In this document: positions 1 through 8,966 of the stretch, in pieces
How positions within the stretch are numbered: position 1 is the stretch's first letter
Layout: every line of letters starts with the position of its first letter
Assembly (NCBI GenBank): GCA_003279605.1
Contig: QCHF01000002.1
Location: 128,529 to 192,528 of the forward strand
DNA from: SAR86 cluster bacterium AG-390-O18
GTDB lineage: Bacteria; Pseudomonadota; Gammaproteobacteria; Magnimaribacterales; AG-339-G14
Direction of reading: 5' to 3'
DNA: 64,000 nucleotides
Made by a program: the position numbers and the translations under genes
The notes under the pieces: model-generated
The model's input: only the letters and a program-made list of their open reading frames with translations
Told to the model about the DNA's origin: nothing
Databases searched by the model: none

Positions 1-747
1 TTCAAAGCCCTCGCTCTGAAGGGCTTGTTTAACTTTTTTTATTGAAATTTCTTCGTAATGAAAAATACTTGCTGCAAGTAAAGCATCAGCTTTGCCAATC
101 TTTACAGCGTCAACTAAATGAGAAAGTTCTCCAGCACCTCCAGAAGCAATTACAGGAATTGATAAATTATTTGAAAGTTCCATATACAAGTTATTATCGA
201 AACCGCTTTTAGTTCCATCTTTATCCATTGAGGTCATGAGAATTTCTCCTGCGCCTAAGTCCTGACCTTTTTTCGCCCACTCAATAGCATCTAGGTCGGT
301 TTTGTTTTTTCCGCCATGAGTATAGACGTTCCAAATTTCTCTATCCTGTTTGGCGTCTATGGCTAAAACAATACATTGAGCTCCATACTCTTTGGATGCC
401 TCTGCTATCAGATCAGGATTTAAAATAGCGCTTGTATTAATAGAAACTTTATCAGCACCCGATTTTAGAAGCATATCTATATCTTTAAGAGATTTTATTC
501 CTCCGCCAACAGTAAAGGGAATGAAGACTTGCGAGGCTATTGATTTCACAGTTTCAATTGTTGTAGAACGCTCTTCAAAAGATGCATCTATATCCAACAT
601 ACATATCTCATCTGCACCTTCAGCATCATATCTTTTAGCAGCTTCTGATGGATCTCCTGCGTCAATAATATCCTTAAAATTAATACCTTTAACTACTCTC
701 CCTCCTCTAACATCTAAACAAGGGATAATTCGAACTGCTAAACTCAT
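1..747 (-). CDS. hisF: Imidazole glycerol phosphate synthase subunit HisF (3' end runs off window start)
   Basis: Reverse-strand translation from ATG at 747: [53 protein letters not shown]..., classic HisF; follows hisA. Confidence 0.95.
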   Translation of the reverse strand, partial: MSLAVRIIPCLDVRGGRVVKGINFKDIIDAGDPSEAAKRYDAEGADEICMLDIDASFEERSTTIETVKSIASQVFIPFTVGGGIKSLKDIDMLLKSGADKVSINTSAILNPDLIAEASKEYGAQCIVLAIDAKQDREIWNVYTHGGKNKTDLDAIEWAKKGQDLGAGEILMTSMDKDGTKSGFDNNLYMELSNNLSIPVIASGGAGELSHLVDAVKIGKADALLAASIFHYEEISIKKVKQALQSEGFE

Positions 748-752
748 TTTTT

Positions 753-1469
753 TTAAAACATCTCTAAAGCTTCTTTTAAGTTTATTTTATTTTCATAAAG
801 TGAAACACCACATATAGCTCCTATGACATTGGGAATTTTTGAAAGGTTTATTAAATCGTTTATATCTTTTACTCCTCCAGATGCAATGACAGGAAAAGGA
901 GCTAGTTTTGCCACTTCGTTCGTTTCTTCTAAATTTGGCCCGGAAAGCATACCGTCTTTATTGATGTCTGTATAAATAATTGATTTGATAGGCAGCTCTT
1001 TATAAGAGCTGATCAAGTCTGAGGCAGATAACTTTGAAGCCTCTGTCCATGCTTCTGCAGCTAGAAAACCGTTTATTGCATCGATACCCAAAATAATTTT
1101 CTTTGGAAAAGTATTACAGGCTTTTGTAAATAATTCTTTATCTTTTATAGCAATGCTTCCTAGAATTACATCATCAACGCCAGATTCAAAGATTAGATCT
1201 AAAGTTTCAAGATCTCTGACCCCTCCTCCTAACTGAAGATTCACGTCAGGGAATTTTTCTTTGATCTCTAAAACACATTCTAAGTTTTCTGGTTTACCTG
1301 ACTTGGCACCATCTAAATCAACTAAATGAAGTTTTTTTGTTCCTTCTTTTATCCAATGAGTTGCTGCATCAACGGGCTTCTCAAAATAAATTTTAGTTGA
1401 GGATAAGTCTCCTTTTTGCAAACGAACACATTTTCCACTTTGAATATCAATTGCAGGAATTGGTAACAT
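753..1469 (-). CDS. hisA: 1-(5-phosphoribosyl)-5-[(5-phosphoribosylamino)methylideneamino]imidazole-4-carboxamide isomerase HisA
   Basis: [21 protein letters not shown]; HisA/HisF barrel; his operon context. Confidence 0.95.
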   Translation of the reverse strand: MLPIPAIDIQSGKCVRLQKGDLSSTKIYFEKPVDAATHWIKEGTKKLHLVDLDGAKSGKPENLECVLEIKEKFPDVNLQLGGGVRDLETLDLIFESGVDDVILGSIAIKDKELFTKACNTFPKKIILGIDAINGFLAAEAWTEASKLSASDLISSYKELPIKSIIYTDINKDGMLSGPNLEETNEVAKLAPFPVIASGGVKDINDLINLSKIPNVIGAICGVSLYENKINLKEALEMF

Positions 1470-2078
1470 TTAAATTTTCCAATTAATAAAATTTTCTAAA
1501 AATTTGAGACCTATATCTCCACTTTTTTCTGGGTGAAATTGAGTAGCAAAAATATTTTCAGTTGCTAGTGACGAAACAAACTCTTCTCCATACTGTGTAG
1601 TGGAGACACTGGTTTCTGTTTTGGAAGCTATAAAAGAATGAACAAAATAAAAAAACTGCTTATCTTCTATTCCTAAAAATAAATCGTGTTTTTTTTCAAT
1701 CTTTACGTTATTCCAACCCATGTGTGGGATTTTGAGATTTTCATTATTTATGTCTTTTATTTTTGTAATTTTTCCATTAATTACACCCAATCCTTTCTCT
1801 TGGCTTTCTTCGCTTGAATTAAAAAGAATTTGGAGGCCTAAACAAATTCCTAAAAAAGGTTTTGATTTGATTACTTCCAATAAAGGATTGATCATTTCCG
1901 TTTCTTTTAATTTTTTTATGCAAGAGCCCATAGAACCCTGCCCAGGAAAAACAAGCTTATCGATGCTTTTAAATTTATCAGGAGTATCGACTATCGAAAC
2001 TTTTGAGCCAAGGGATTTAAGAGCTCTAGCTACTGAATGTATGTTGCTGGCTCCGTAATCAATTACTCCTAGGTGCAT
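1470..2078 (-). CDS. hisH: Imidazole glycerol phosphate synthase glutamine amidotransferase HisH
   Basis: GxCLGLQ nucleophile motif (FLGICLGLQILF), ATQFHPEKS; operon context. Confidence 0.95.
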   Translation of the reverse strand: MHLGVIDYGASNIHSVARALKSLGSKVSIVDTPDKFKSIDKLVFPGQGSMGSCIKKLKETEMINPLLEVIKSKPFLGICLGLQILFNSSEESQEKGLGVINGKITKIKDINNENLKIPHMGWNNVKIEKKHDLFLGIEDKQFFYFVHSFIASKTETSVSTTQYGEEFVSSLATENIFATQFHPEKSGDIGLKFLENFINWKI

Positions 2079-2082
2079 TAAT

Positions 2083-2670
2083 TTATAGCAAGCCTTTTGT
2101 GGAAGGGAGAATATCTTCTTTAGAAGGATCTACCATACATGCGGTCTTAAGAGCTAAAGCAAATGCTTTAAATATAGTTTCAGCTTGATGATGAGCATTT
2201 TCGCCTTTGAGATTATCAACATGAACAGTTGCAAGAGCCTTATTTACAAAACCATGGAAAAATTCCTTTAACAAACTTAGATCAAAATCATTAATCGATT
2301 CTTTTGTAAAATCTACATTCCAACTTAAACCAGGTCTTCCAGAAAAATCTACAACCACTCTAGATAAAGCCTCATCTAAAGGAGCATAAGCTGAGCCAAA
2401 TCTAAAAATACCCTTTTTATCACCTAGAGCATTATTGAATGCTTCTCCAAGACTAATGCCCACATCTTCTACTGTGTGGTGAGCATCTACCTCCAAGTCC
2501 CCTTTTGCATCTAAGTCGATATCAAATCCACCATGTTTAGATAGCTGATCGATCATGTGAACAAAAAAAGGTAGATCTGCTTTCAAATTACTTTCTCCTT
2601 TGCCATCAAGAGTTAGAGAAAGTTTGATTTGAGTTTCTTTAGTATTTCTTTCTAATTCAGCTTTACGCAT
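2083..2670 (-). CDS. hisB: Imidazoleglycerol-phosphate dehydratase HisB (monofunctional)
   Basis: [16 protein letters not shown] and [14 protein letters not shown] metal-binding motifs. Confidence 0.95.
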   Translation of the reverse strand: MRKAELERNTKETQIKLSLTLDGKGESNLKADLPFFVHMIDQLSKHGGFDIDLDAKGDLEVDAHHTVEDVGISLGEAFNNALGDKKGIFRFGSAYAPLDEALSRVVVDFSGRPGLSWNVDFTKESINDFDLSLLKEFFHGFVNKALATVHVDNLKGENAHHQAETIFKAFALALKTACMVDPSKEDILPSTKGLL

Positions 2671-2726
2671 CTTTATCCTCTTCTAAAAAGACATTATAAC
2701 GGACAGAAATCAGTAAAATAATAAAC

Positions 2727-3740
2727 ATGAATCAATTTTCAAAAAAAATTATTGATTGGCAAAAAAGCCAAGGAAGAAATAATCTTCCATGGCAGAAAAA
2801 AAGTGCGTATGAAGTTTGGATTTCTGAAATTATGCTCCAACAGACGCAAGTTGAAACCGTAATTCCATACTATGAGGCATTCATAAAAACTTTTCCTGAA
2901 ATTAAAACTCTGGCTAAAAGCTCTGAAGAACAGGTTATGAGTTTGTGGAGTGGCCTGGGCTATTACTCTAGAGCAAGAAATATTCATAAAACTGCAAAAA
3001 TAATCTTAAATGGATATGGGGGACAATTTCCTCAAGATTTCAAAAATTTAGTTGAACTACCTGGTATAGGTCCTTCTACAGCAGGGGCAATCCTATCCCT
3101 TGTATTTGAGTTGCCGGGAGTTATCTTAGATGGGAACGTAAAAAGAGTGATTACTAGGTTTAAAGGCATTACTAATCCAATAGATAACAATCAGACTCAA
3201 AAAGAGCTAAAAAGTTTTGCAGAAGCATTTTTGCCAAAAAAATTTTTTAGAGAATATTCTCAAGGAATTATGGATTTAGGCTCCTTGTTATGTAGGCCAA
3301 AAAACCCTGCGTGTAATGACTGTCCGATAAGTAAAAACTGCCAGGCTTTTAAATTAGGTATCCAAGAAAAAATTCCTTTCAAAAAACCTTCCAAACCAAA
3401 AAAAGAAAAAAAGATTGATTGGTTATTGATATCTTCAAAAAATAAAATATTGCTAAAGAGAAATGATAACAAAGGCATCTGGAAAAATTTATGGCTTTTT
3501 CCTGATAAAGATATTTTGAGTAAAGACAATATCTCTTTGCTGGAAAAAAAAGAATCACTCCCTGATATTATTCATAATTTATCTCATCGGAAACTAAATA
3601 TCTCAACGGTCAAATACAAATTAAAAAATAAAGATAGATTAAAGATAGATAGATCTAGCTCAGTTTGGGTTAGCAAAGAAGATTCAGTTAAAATGGGTAT
3701 GCCCAAACCCATTAAAGAAATTATAGAAAATTACTTATGA
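2727..3740 (+). CDS. mutY: A/G-specific adenine glycosylase MutY
   Basis: WISEIMLQQTQVETVIPYY, LPGIGPSTAGAI (HhH), CRPKNPACNDCPISKNC FeS loop. Confidence 0.95.
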   Translation: MNQFSKKIIDWQKSQGRNNLPWQKKSAYEVWISEIMLQQTQVETVIPYYEAFIKTFPEIKTLAKSSEEQVMSLWSGLGYYSRARNIHKTAKIILNGYGGQFPQDFKNLVELPGIGPSTAGAILSLVFELPGVILDGNVKRVITRFKGITNPIDNNQTQKELKSFAEAFLPKKFFREYSQGIMDLGSLLCRPKNPACNDCPISKNCQAFKLGIQEKIPFKKPSKPKKEKKIDWLLISSKNKILLKRNDNKGIWKNLWLFPDKDILSKDNISLLEKKESLPDIIHNLSHRKLNISTVKYKLKNKDRLKIDRSSSVWVSKEDSVKMGMPKPIKEIIENYL

Positions 3741-4006
3741 AGACTGTTTTTTGCAGAAAATATAAAAAGGATTTGCCTAAGATGGACAGAGCGCCATTTC
3801 CGGGAGAGAAAGGTGAAGAAATTTTTTCAAGTGTATCCAAACAAGCTTGGATGGAATGGCTTCAGCAGCAAACAATGCTTGTTAATGAAAAACAATTAGA
3901 TTTATCAAAAAAAGAGTCTAGAGATTATCTCAGTCAGCAACTTGAAAACTTTTTAAATAATGAATCTTTTGATAAAGCTGAAGGTTTTGTCCCTTTAGAT
4001 AAATGA
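3737..4006 (+). CDS. yggX: Probable Fe(2+)-trafficking protein (YggX family)
   Basis: MKTVFCRKYKKDLPKMDRAPFPGEKGEEIF...SKQAWMEWLQQQTMLVNEKQL; overlaps mutY end (ATGA). Confidence 0.93.
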   Translation: MKTVFCRKYKKDLPKMDRAPFPGEKGEEIFSSVSKQAWMEWLQQQTMLVNEKQLDLSKKESRDYLSQQLENFLNNESFDKAEGFVPLDK

Positions 4007-4049
4007 CTTTATAAGCTTACTAAATATCTATAGAATTTGAATTCTTTTT

Positions 4050-4125
4050 GCCCAGATAGCTCAGTCGGTAGAGCAAAGGACTGAAAATCCTTGTGTCGGT
4101 GGTTCGATTCCACCTCTGGGCACCA
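4050..4125 (+). tRNA. tRNA-Phe (GAA anticodon)
   Basis: 76-nt cloverleaf GCCCAGATAGCTCAGTCGGTAGAGCAAAGGACTGAAAATCCTTGTGTCGGTGGTTCGATTCCACCTCTGGGCACCA; acceptor arms GCCCAGA/TCTGGGC, encoded CCA. Confidence 0.96.
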
Positions 4126-4127
4126 CT
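4074..4127 (+). repeat. att-like direct repeat, copy 1 (within tRNA-Phe)
   Basis: 54-bp sequence caaaggactgaaaatccttgtgtcggtggttcgattccacctctgggcaccact identical to 6261-6314. Confidence 0.95.
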
Positions 4128-4131
4128 GAAT

Positions 4132-4158
4132 AAGGGTTTCAGACGAAACCCTTTTTTA
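4132..4158 (+). terminator. Intrinsic terminator after tRNA-Phe
   Basis: Perfect 9-bp stem AAGGGTTTC-agac-GAAACCCTT followed by T run. Confidence 0.85.
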
Positions 4159-4163
4159 TTAAA

Positions 4164-4183
4164 TTGTCCCCAGTTGTCCCCAA
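4164..4183 (+). repeat. Inner-end tandem motif TTGTCCCCAG TTGTCCCCAA (candidate recombinase arm sites)
   Basis: Two TGTCCCCA copies with 10-bp spacing just inside the left island end; same motif pair at 6196-6216. Confidence 0.6.
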
Positions 4184-4212
4184 TGATAAAAACATGAGGA
4201 AAAATGAAGATC

Positions 4213-5112
4213 TTATAAGATCTTTTCTATCATTCCGCTATTTCCCCAATCTATTACTTGCCAGTCAAGTTTCAATTTTGGTGTTGTTGCCATCGTCCCA
4301 GAATCTTGTTTATTCCTCGCATCGATTTTTATTCCGTTATCGAAACAAAATACCAAATGCCAGACGTAACTTGATCTGGGGTCTTTGTCTGATAAGTTTT
4401 GAACGTTATCAATCTTAACTTTGTTAGGAAGTGATAAATTTCTTAAATCTTGAACTATTACCTTTGAATTTTTTTGTAAAATCCTAAATTCATCGCTACC
4501 TGATCCCATAATGGTATTGAATAAATTTCTAGTTTTATGAGTGTCTTTGCATGCTTTATTAAGAAAATTTCTTGCTAACTCATGAAGTTCATAAACAAAT
4601 TTTGACCATTCTTCTCTGTATTCTTCATAAATTCCTTTATCGGCAAATTTTGTACCTATAGGTATTTTTTTTTGAATATCCAGATAAAGATTTTTTTTAT
4701 TTTTCTCAAATTTTGTTGTTAAAGAAGATTGCTTATCAATACCCGGCCAATTTGAGCATGCGCCAATTCTCCCATGAAAAATACCATCATGATTATGTTT
4801 CAAAGAAAAACTTATCTTCTTGCTGCCAATAATTGATATATCAGCATGTGTGGATTGGTTAACATCTTTATCAGGCAGTCTATCCAAAATACATTCAGAA
4901 TTAAGTTCAACTTGTTTTTCTAACCAGTTTTTTATTTTTATTACCGAATCATTCATTTTTTTAAGTACTTTAGAGTCAACCACTTTTTCTTTATCTCTTT
5001 CTTGATCTATTTTTGCTCTTTCAGTTAGAGAAATTTTGAATTCGTTTACTAAAAAATCTGTTAATAAAAACTCGAAATATCTTCCATTATCATTTGGTCT
5101 TGATTTAGTCAT
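4213..5112 (-). CDS. Type II restriction endonuclease, probably HaeIII-like
   Basis: Divergent neighbour of an M.HaeIII-like methyltransferase; contains ADISIIGSKKISFSLKHNHDGIFHGR, consistent with a nuclease core; family assignment mainly by linkage. Confidence 0.75.
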   Translation of the reverse strand: MTKSRPNDNGRYFEFLLTDFLVNEFKISLTERAKIDQERDKEKVVDSKVLKKMNDSVIKIKNWLEKQVELNSECILDRLPDKDVNQSTHADISIIGSKKISFSLKHNHDGIFHGRIGACSNWPGIDKQSSLTTKFEKNKKNLYLDIQKKIPIGTKFADKGIYEEYREEWSKFVYELHELARNFLNKACKDTHKTRNLFNTIMGSGSDEFRILQKNSKVIVQDLRNLSLPNKVKIDNVQNLSDKDPRSSYVWHLVFCFDNGIKIDARNKQDSGTMATTPKLKLDWQVIDWGNSGMIEKIL

Positions 5113-5147
5113 ACAAATAAAACTAGCATCAATTAAAATGGAACTCC

Positions 5148-6152
5148 ATGAAAATTAGTTCGTTTTTTACAGGAGCAGGTGGACTTGATTTGGGGTTCAA
5201 AAATGCTGGTGCCCAAATTCTATATGCCAATGAGTTTGATAAAAAAATATGGTCTACTTTTGAACTGAATTTCACGAAACTTTCCAACACTTTTCTAGAT
5301 AAAAGAAGCATTACTGATGTTGCTGTAAGTGAAGTTCCTGATTGCGATGGAATTATAGGTGGTCCTCCTTGTCAAAGTTGGAGTGAAGCAGGTGCTTTAA
5401 GAGGTATAGATGACAAAAGAGGACAACTTTTTTTTGATTTCATAAGGATTCTTCGAGAAAAGAAACCATTATTTTTCCTTGCTGAAAACGTATCCGGAAT
5501 GCTTTCTGGAAGACATAGGGATGCTCTAAATAACATCATCTACCTATTCGAAGAAAGTGGATATGAAGTTTCTTACCAACTTTTGAATACTTCAGATTAT
5601 GGAGTTCCACAAGATCGTCAAAGAGTTATTTTTGTTGGGTATAGAAAAGATCTGGGTAAAAAATTTATTCATCCTGCTCCAACAACTTTCGTGGAGAATC
5701 AAAAGAAAACTCTAAAAGATGCTATTTGGGATTTAAGAAAAAATGCGTTACCAGGAAAAGAAAAGAATAAATCTAACTTTGAAAAATGTAAGGTTCCCAA
5801 TCACGAGTACATGACAGGTGGATTTTCCACAATCTACATGTCAAGAAACAGAGTCAGACCATGGGACAGGCAGTCTTTCACAATACAGGCAGGTGGCAGG
5901 CATGCCCCAATTCACCCTCAAGCGCCTGAAATGAAGCACATAGAAAAAAATAAAAAAATTTTTGTGCCTGGAAAAGAACATTTATATAGACGTTTATCTA
6001 TTCGAGAATGTGCAAGAATACAGACATTTCCTGACGACTTTATATTTGATTACGAAAATTTAGCAGATGGATACAAAATGATAGGAAATGCAGTTCCTGT
6101 TGATTTTGCATTTGTACTTGCGAAGCAAATTAAAGAAGATTTAAAACTCTAG
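5148..6152 (+). CDS. DNA (cytosine-5-)-methyltransferase, M.HaeIII-like (predicted GGCC)
   Basis: Motif I FFTGAGGLDLGF, motif IV CDGIIGGPPCQSWSEAGALRGIDDKRGQLFFDFIRIL, motif VIII/IX region FTIQAGGRHAPIHPQAPEM, motif X GYKMIGNAVPVDFA; resembles M.HaeIII throughout as I recall it. Confidence 0.95.
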   Translation: MKISSFFTGAGGLDLGFKNAGAQILYANEFDKKIWSTFELNFTKLSNTFLDKRSITDVAVSEVPDCDGIIGGPPCQSWSEAGALRGIDDKRGQLFFDFIRILREKKPLFFLAENVSGMLSGRHRDALNNIIYLFEESGYEVSYQLLNTSDYGVPQDRQRVIFVGYRKDLGKKFIHPAPTTFVENQKKTLKDAIWDLRKNALPGKEKNKSNFEKCKVPNHEYMTGGFSTIYMSRNRVRPWDRQSFTIQAGGRHAPIHPQAPEMKHIEKNKKIFVPGKEHLYRRLSIRECARIQTFPDDFIFDYENLADGYKMIGNAVPVDFAFVLAKQIKEDLKL

Positions 6153-6195
6153 TTTGATCTTCTTGAACACAGTATTTACAGAATTTGTGAAGGAA

Positions 6196-6216
6196 TTGTC
6201 CCCAGGTGTGTCCCCA
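6196..6216 (+). repeat. Inner-end motif pair TTGTCCCCAGGTGTGTCCCCA (candidate recombinase arm sites)
   Basis: Two TGTCCCCA copies (6197-6204, 6209-6216), same orientation as at 4164-4183. Confidence 0.6.
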
Positions 6217-6260
6217 CTGTCGGTCTGAAAGACTTATTTAACAGTATTCTTAATTAAGAA

Positions 6261-6314
6261 CAAAGGACTGAAAATCCTTGTGTCGGTGGTTCGATTCCAC
6301 CTCTGGGCACCACT
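6261..6314 (+). repeat. att-like direct repeat, copy 2 (displaced 3' fragment of tRNA-Phe)
   Basis: 54/54 identical to 4074-4127; no 5' half of tRNA upstream. Confidence 0.95.
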
Positions 6315-6439
6315 AAGTTTATTTTTTTTTATCAAACTATTATTTTTTTTTATAGTTTAAGAAATTTCATAAAAAATTCCTCAAAATCTACAAATTGGTA
6401 TTTAAATAAGTTAAATTATGTTCTCTATTGGGAGTAAAA

Positions 6440-7348
6440 ATGAAAAAATTATTATTAATAATAGCTATGGTGTTTTCTGGATTAATTTTCAGCCAAAACT
6501 TACCAATTATTGCAGTTACAGAAATACAATCTTCAGTAGATAGCAAATATTGGAGAGACTATAAAAATTCAAAATCTAATAATTTCCAAAATATGCTAGA
6601 AACTCAACTTGTTAAAGTTGGAAGATTTAAAATTATGGAAAGAAACAGAATAGACGAGGTTTTATCTGAGCAAGCCTTACAAGGAGAATTTTCTGGCTCA
6701 GGAACAAATATGGCTATGGGAGCAGTAGATTATATTGTGTATGGGTCTGTTACCAAATTTGGAAAGAAAGAGAAAGTTATTCAAACCAATAAGTTTTCAT
6801 CTGTAAAAATAATTACTGAATTTGGTATTGATTTAAAAGTAGTAAGTGCCTTGGATGGAGAAGTAAGAAGAGCAGAAGCCGTAAATGTTGTTCTGGAGAC
6901 AGCATCAGGCATGTCTACTGGTAAAGTTTCTACTGGGGATGCCGCAGCTGATCCATTGTCAGATGTTCAAAGAAGAGCTGCAAAAAAGGTTGCAGCAGCA
7001 ATTGCCGAAAGTATCTTTCCAATTGGGGTCATTACCTTTAGAGATAATGAAGCTTATCTAAATTACGGTGAAGCAATTTTGACAGTTGGTGATAGATTAA
7101 AAGTAATTCAGCCAGGAGAAGAGCTTATTGATGAAGCTACAGGGTTGAACTTAGGAGCTACCGAAACAGTTGTTGGAACTGTAGAAGTTACTGAAGCTTT
7201 AGAAAAGTTTTCAAAAGCTAAGGTAATACGTGGGGGTAACCCAGGAAAAGGTATGCAAGCAAGAATTATAAAGGATGCTAGTTCTGGTGCAGGCGGAAAC
7301 CGTTCAGGTCCTCAAAATCAAAGACAACCGCTAGGGAGACAAATATGA
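6440..7348 (+). CDS. CsgG/LpoB-like secreted protein (paralog 1)
   Basis: Signal peptide MKKLLLIIAMVFSGLIFSQ; GRFKIMERNRIDEVLSEQALQG, VDYIVYGSVTKFG typical of CsgG family; ORF track start 6428 is TTG, ATG at 6440 has GGGAG upstream. Confidence 0.8.
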   Translation: MKKLLLIIAMVFSGLIFSQNLPIIAVTEIQSSVDSKYWRDYKNSKSNNFQNMLETQLVKVGRFKIMERNRIDEVLSEQALQGEFSGSGTNMAMGAVDYIVYGSVTKFGKKEKVIQTNKFSSVKIITEFGIDLKVVSALDGEVRRAEAVNVVLETASGMSTGKVSTGDAAADPLSDVQRRAAKKVAAAIAESIFPIGVITFRDNEAYLNYGEAILTVGDRLKVIQPGEELIDEATGLNLGATETVVGTVEVTEALEKFSKAKVIRGGNPGKGMQARIIKDASSGAGGNRSGPQNQRQPLGRQI

Positions 7349-8259
7349 AAAATATAATCAAATCTTTCTCACTTATTTTATTGGTATTTTCTTTGAGTAT
7401 AACTGCTCAAAGTAATAAACCTGTTATCGGTGTTGGAGAGGTACAAACAACAATTGGTGGAAATCCTTCAACTTTTCAACAAATGCTAGAAACAGCATTA
7501 TCTCAAACAAATAAATTCGAAATCATTGAAAGAGCTCGTATGGATGATTTGTTAGGAGAACAAGCGCTATCTGCTGGAGGGCTTACACAGGGTTCAGGCC
7601 AAATTGGTGGACTTTCCGGTGTTGATTATTTAGTTTATGGAACAATTACTAAACTAGGTAAAGAAGGAGAAGCAGTGAGTTTTGGCGGTATTGGTGGCGG
7701 AAGCTCAAAATCCGTTATGTCTGTTGATATAAAAGTAGTTGATGCGAGAACAGGTTCTGTTCGTATTTCAAAAACTGTTGAAAGAACAGCTAAAGGCGCG
7801 ATGGCAATTTCTTTAGGAGATATACAAACTGCTAATGAGGAGGCCGATCCATTGGGAGAGGTTCAAAGAATGTGTGCTAATGCAGTTGCATCTCTAATTG
7901 CTCAAGAAATTTTTCCAATAAAAATTATAAATGTTGCGAAGGGTCAAGCTTATGTAAACTACGGCCCACCAAATGTTTATCCAGGTCTTTATTTAAAAGT
8001 TGTAGAGCTTGGCGGAGGCTTTGTTGATCCTGATACTGGAGAAACTTTAGGTGCTGAAGAAACATATATCGGAGCAATTAAAATTACAGATGCTAAATCT
8101 AAGTTTTCTATTGGAACAATTTTAGAAGGTTCATTATCAAATGGAATGATTGCCTCAGTGCTAGATAAAAAAGATGGTAAGAAAGCTGAAAGTGGTTATA
8201 GAAAAATTTGTAAAAAAGCTAAGAACTGCCTGGACGCAACTTTTAAGAAAAAATATTGA
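7345..8259 (+). CDS. CsgG/LpoB-like secreted protein (paralog 2)
   Basis: Tandem paralog of the preceding gene (KFEIIERARMDDLLGEQALS, VDYLVYGTITKLG); 4-nt ATGA overlap. Confidence 0.8.
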   Translation: MKNIIKSFSLILLVFSLSITAQSNKPVIGVGEVQTTIGGNPSTFQQMLETALSQTNKFEIIERARMDDLLGEQALSAGGLTQGSGQIGGLSGVDYLVYGTITKLGKEGEAVSFGGIGGGSSKSVMSVDIKVVDARTGSVRISKTVERTAKGAMAISLGDIQTANEEADPLGEVQRMCANAVASLIAQEIFPIKIINVAKGQAYVNYGPPNVYPGLYLKVVELGGGFVDPDTGETLGAEETYIGAIKITDAKSKFSIGTILEGSLSNGMIASVLDKKDGKKAESGYRKICKKAKNCLDATFKKKY

Positions 8260-8498
8260 AGCTTAAAAGTATATTTTTTATCTTACTTTTAGTAGGAAGT
8301 TTATTCTGGGGGCTAATTAATTCTGCGGGTTTTATATCTCTATATTTTATAGAAGACATTCAAAATGCGTTTGAAATTAATTTGTTCCCAGATAATTTAG
8401 CCGAATACTTAAACTCTTACCTTTTCTTAAAAATTATATTTGCTTGGCTTCCATTTTCGTTTATTTTCTTTCTTTACTATTTTCAAAAGAAAAATTGA
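8256..8498 (+). CDS. Small membrane protein, unknown function, same operon as CsgG-like pair
   Basis: 80 aa, two hydrophobic segments, overlaps preceding stop by 4 nt (TTG start). Confidence 0.6.
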   Translation: MKLKSIFFILLLVGSLFWGLINSAGFISLYFIEDIQNAFEINLFPDNLAEYLNSYLFLKIIFAWLPFSFIFFLYYFQKKN

Positions 8499-8523
8499 AG
8501 ATATAGACAATAATTTAAAATCT

Positions 8524-8919
8524 TTAATGCTCTAAAAATCTAATTTTTAGAAAATAAAAAGTTATGGCAGCTGCCATAAACTCAAAAATCATAAAAAATA
8601 CAAAGATCATATCTGGCATTCCATCTAAAATTAAACTCAAAGCTCTACCAAGACCAATACCAAGCATAAATACAAACATACTCCATAAGGCTGGGATTGT
8701 TAGCTTTTTATTGAATGCTCCCGTTATCCATAAAAATACGCAGCCAATATATAAACCCATTACTGCCCTAAAAATATTAGATAAATTATTATTTGTAACT
8801 TCAATTCCATAAAGAATTGGAAGAATTTCTTGAGGGTTAATTCCATAGCCTAATGAAGCAGGAAAAACCCCCAAAGAAATAAAAATTAAAAATAAAGATT
8901 CTTTTTTTATTTTTTGCAT
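8524..8919 (-). CDS. DUF4345-like membrane protein
   Basis: 131 aa, four hydrophobic segments; pattern resembles DUF4345. Confidence 0.6.
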   Translation of the reverse strand: MQKIKKESLFLIFISLGVFPASLGYGINPQEILPILYGIEVTNNNLSNIFRAVMGLYIGCVFLWITGAFNKKLTIPALWSMFVFMLGIGLGRALSLILDGMPDMIFVFFMIFEFMAAAITFYFLKIRFLEH

Positions 8920-8966
8920 TTAAATAGTCTAAATTAATAAATAGAATAAAAATTTAAAATTTTTAT

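Larger units (their letters stand above)
4128..6314. mobile_element. Integrase-less tRNA-Phe genomic island carrying a type II R-M system
   Basis: Region between intact tRNA-Phe and a perfect 54-bp duplication of its 3' part; only R-M genes inside; TGTCCCCA motif pairs near both ends. Confidence 0.85.

Noticed and set aside
392-817. 141-aa plus-strand ORF
   Set aside because: Antisense to hisF/hisA, which are well supported; spurious
4164-4418. 84-aa plus-strand ORF as an integrase remnant in the island
   Set aside because: It is antisense to the restriction gene over most of its length and shows no integrase motifs
6261-6314. Second tRNA-Phe gene
   Set aside because: Only the anticodon arm to 3' end is present; upstream sequence acagtattcttaattaagaa has no D arm or 5' acceptor strand. 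Treated as an att repeat
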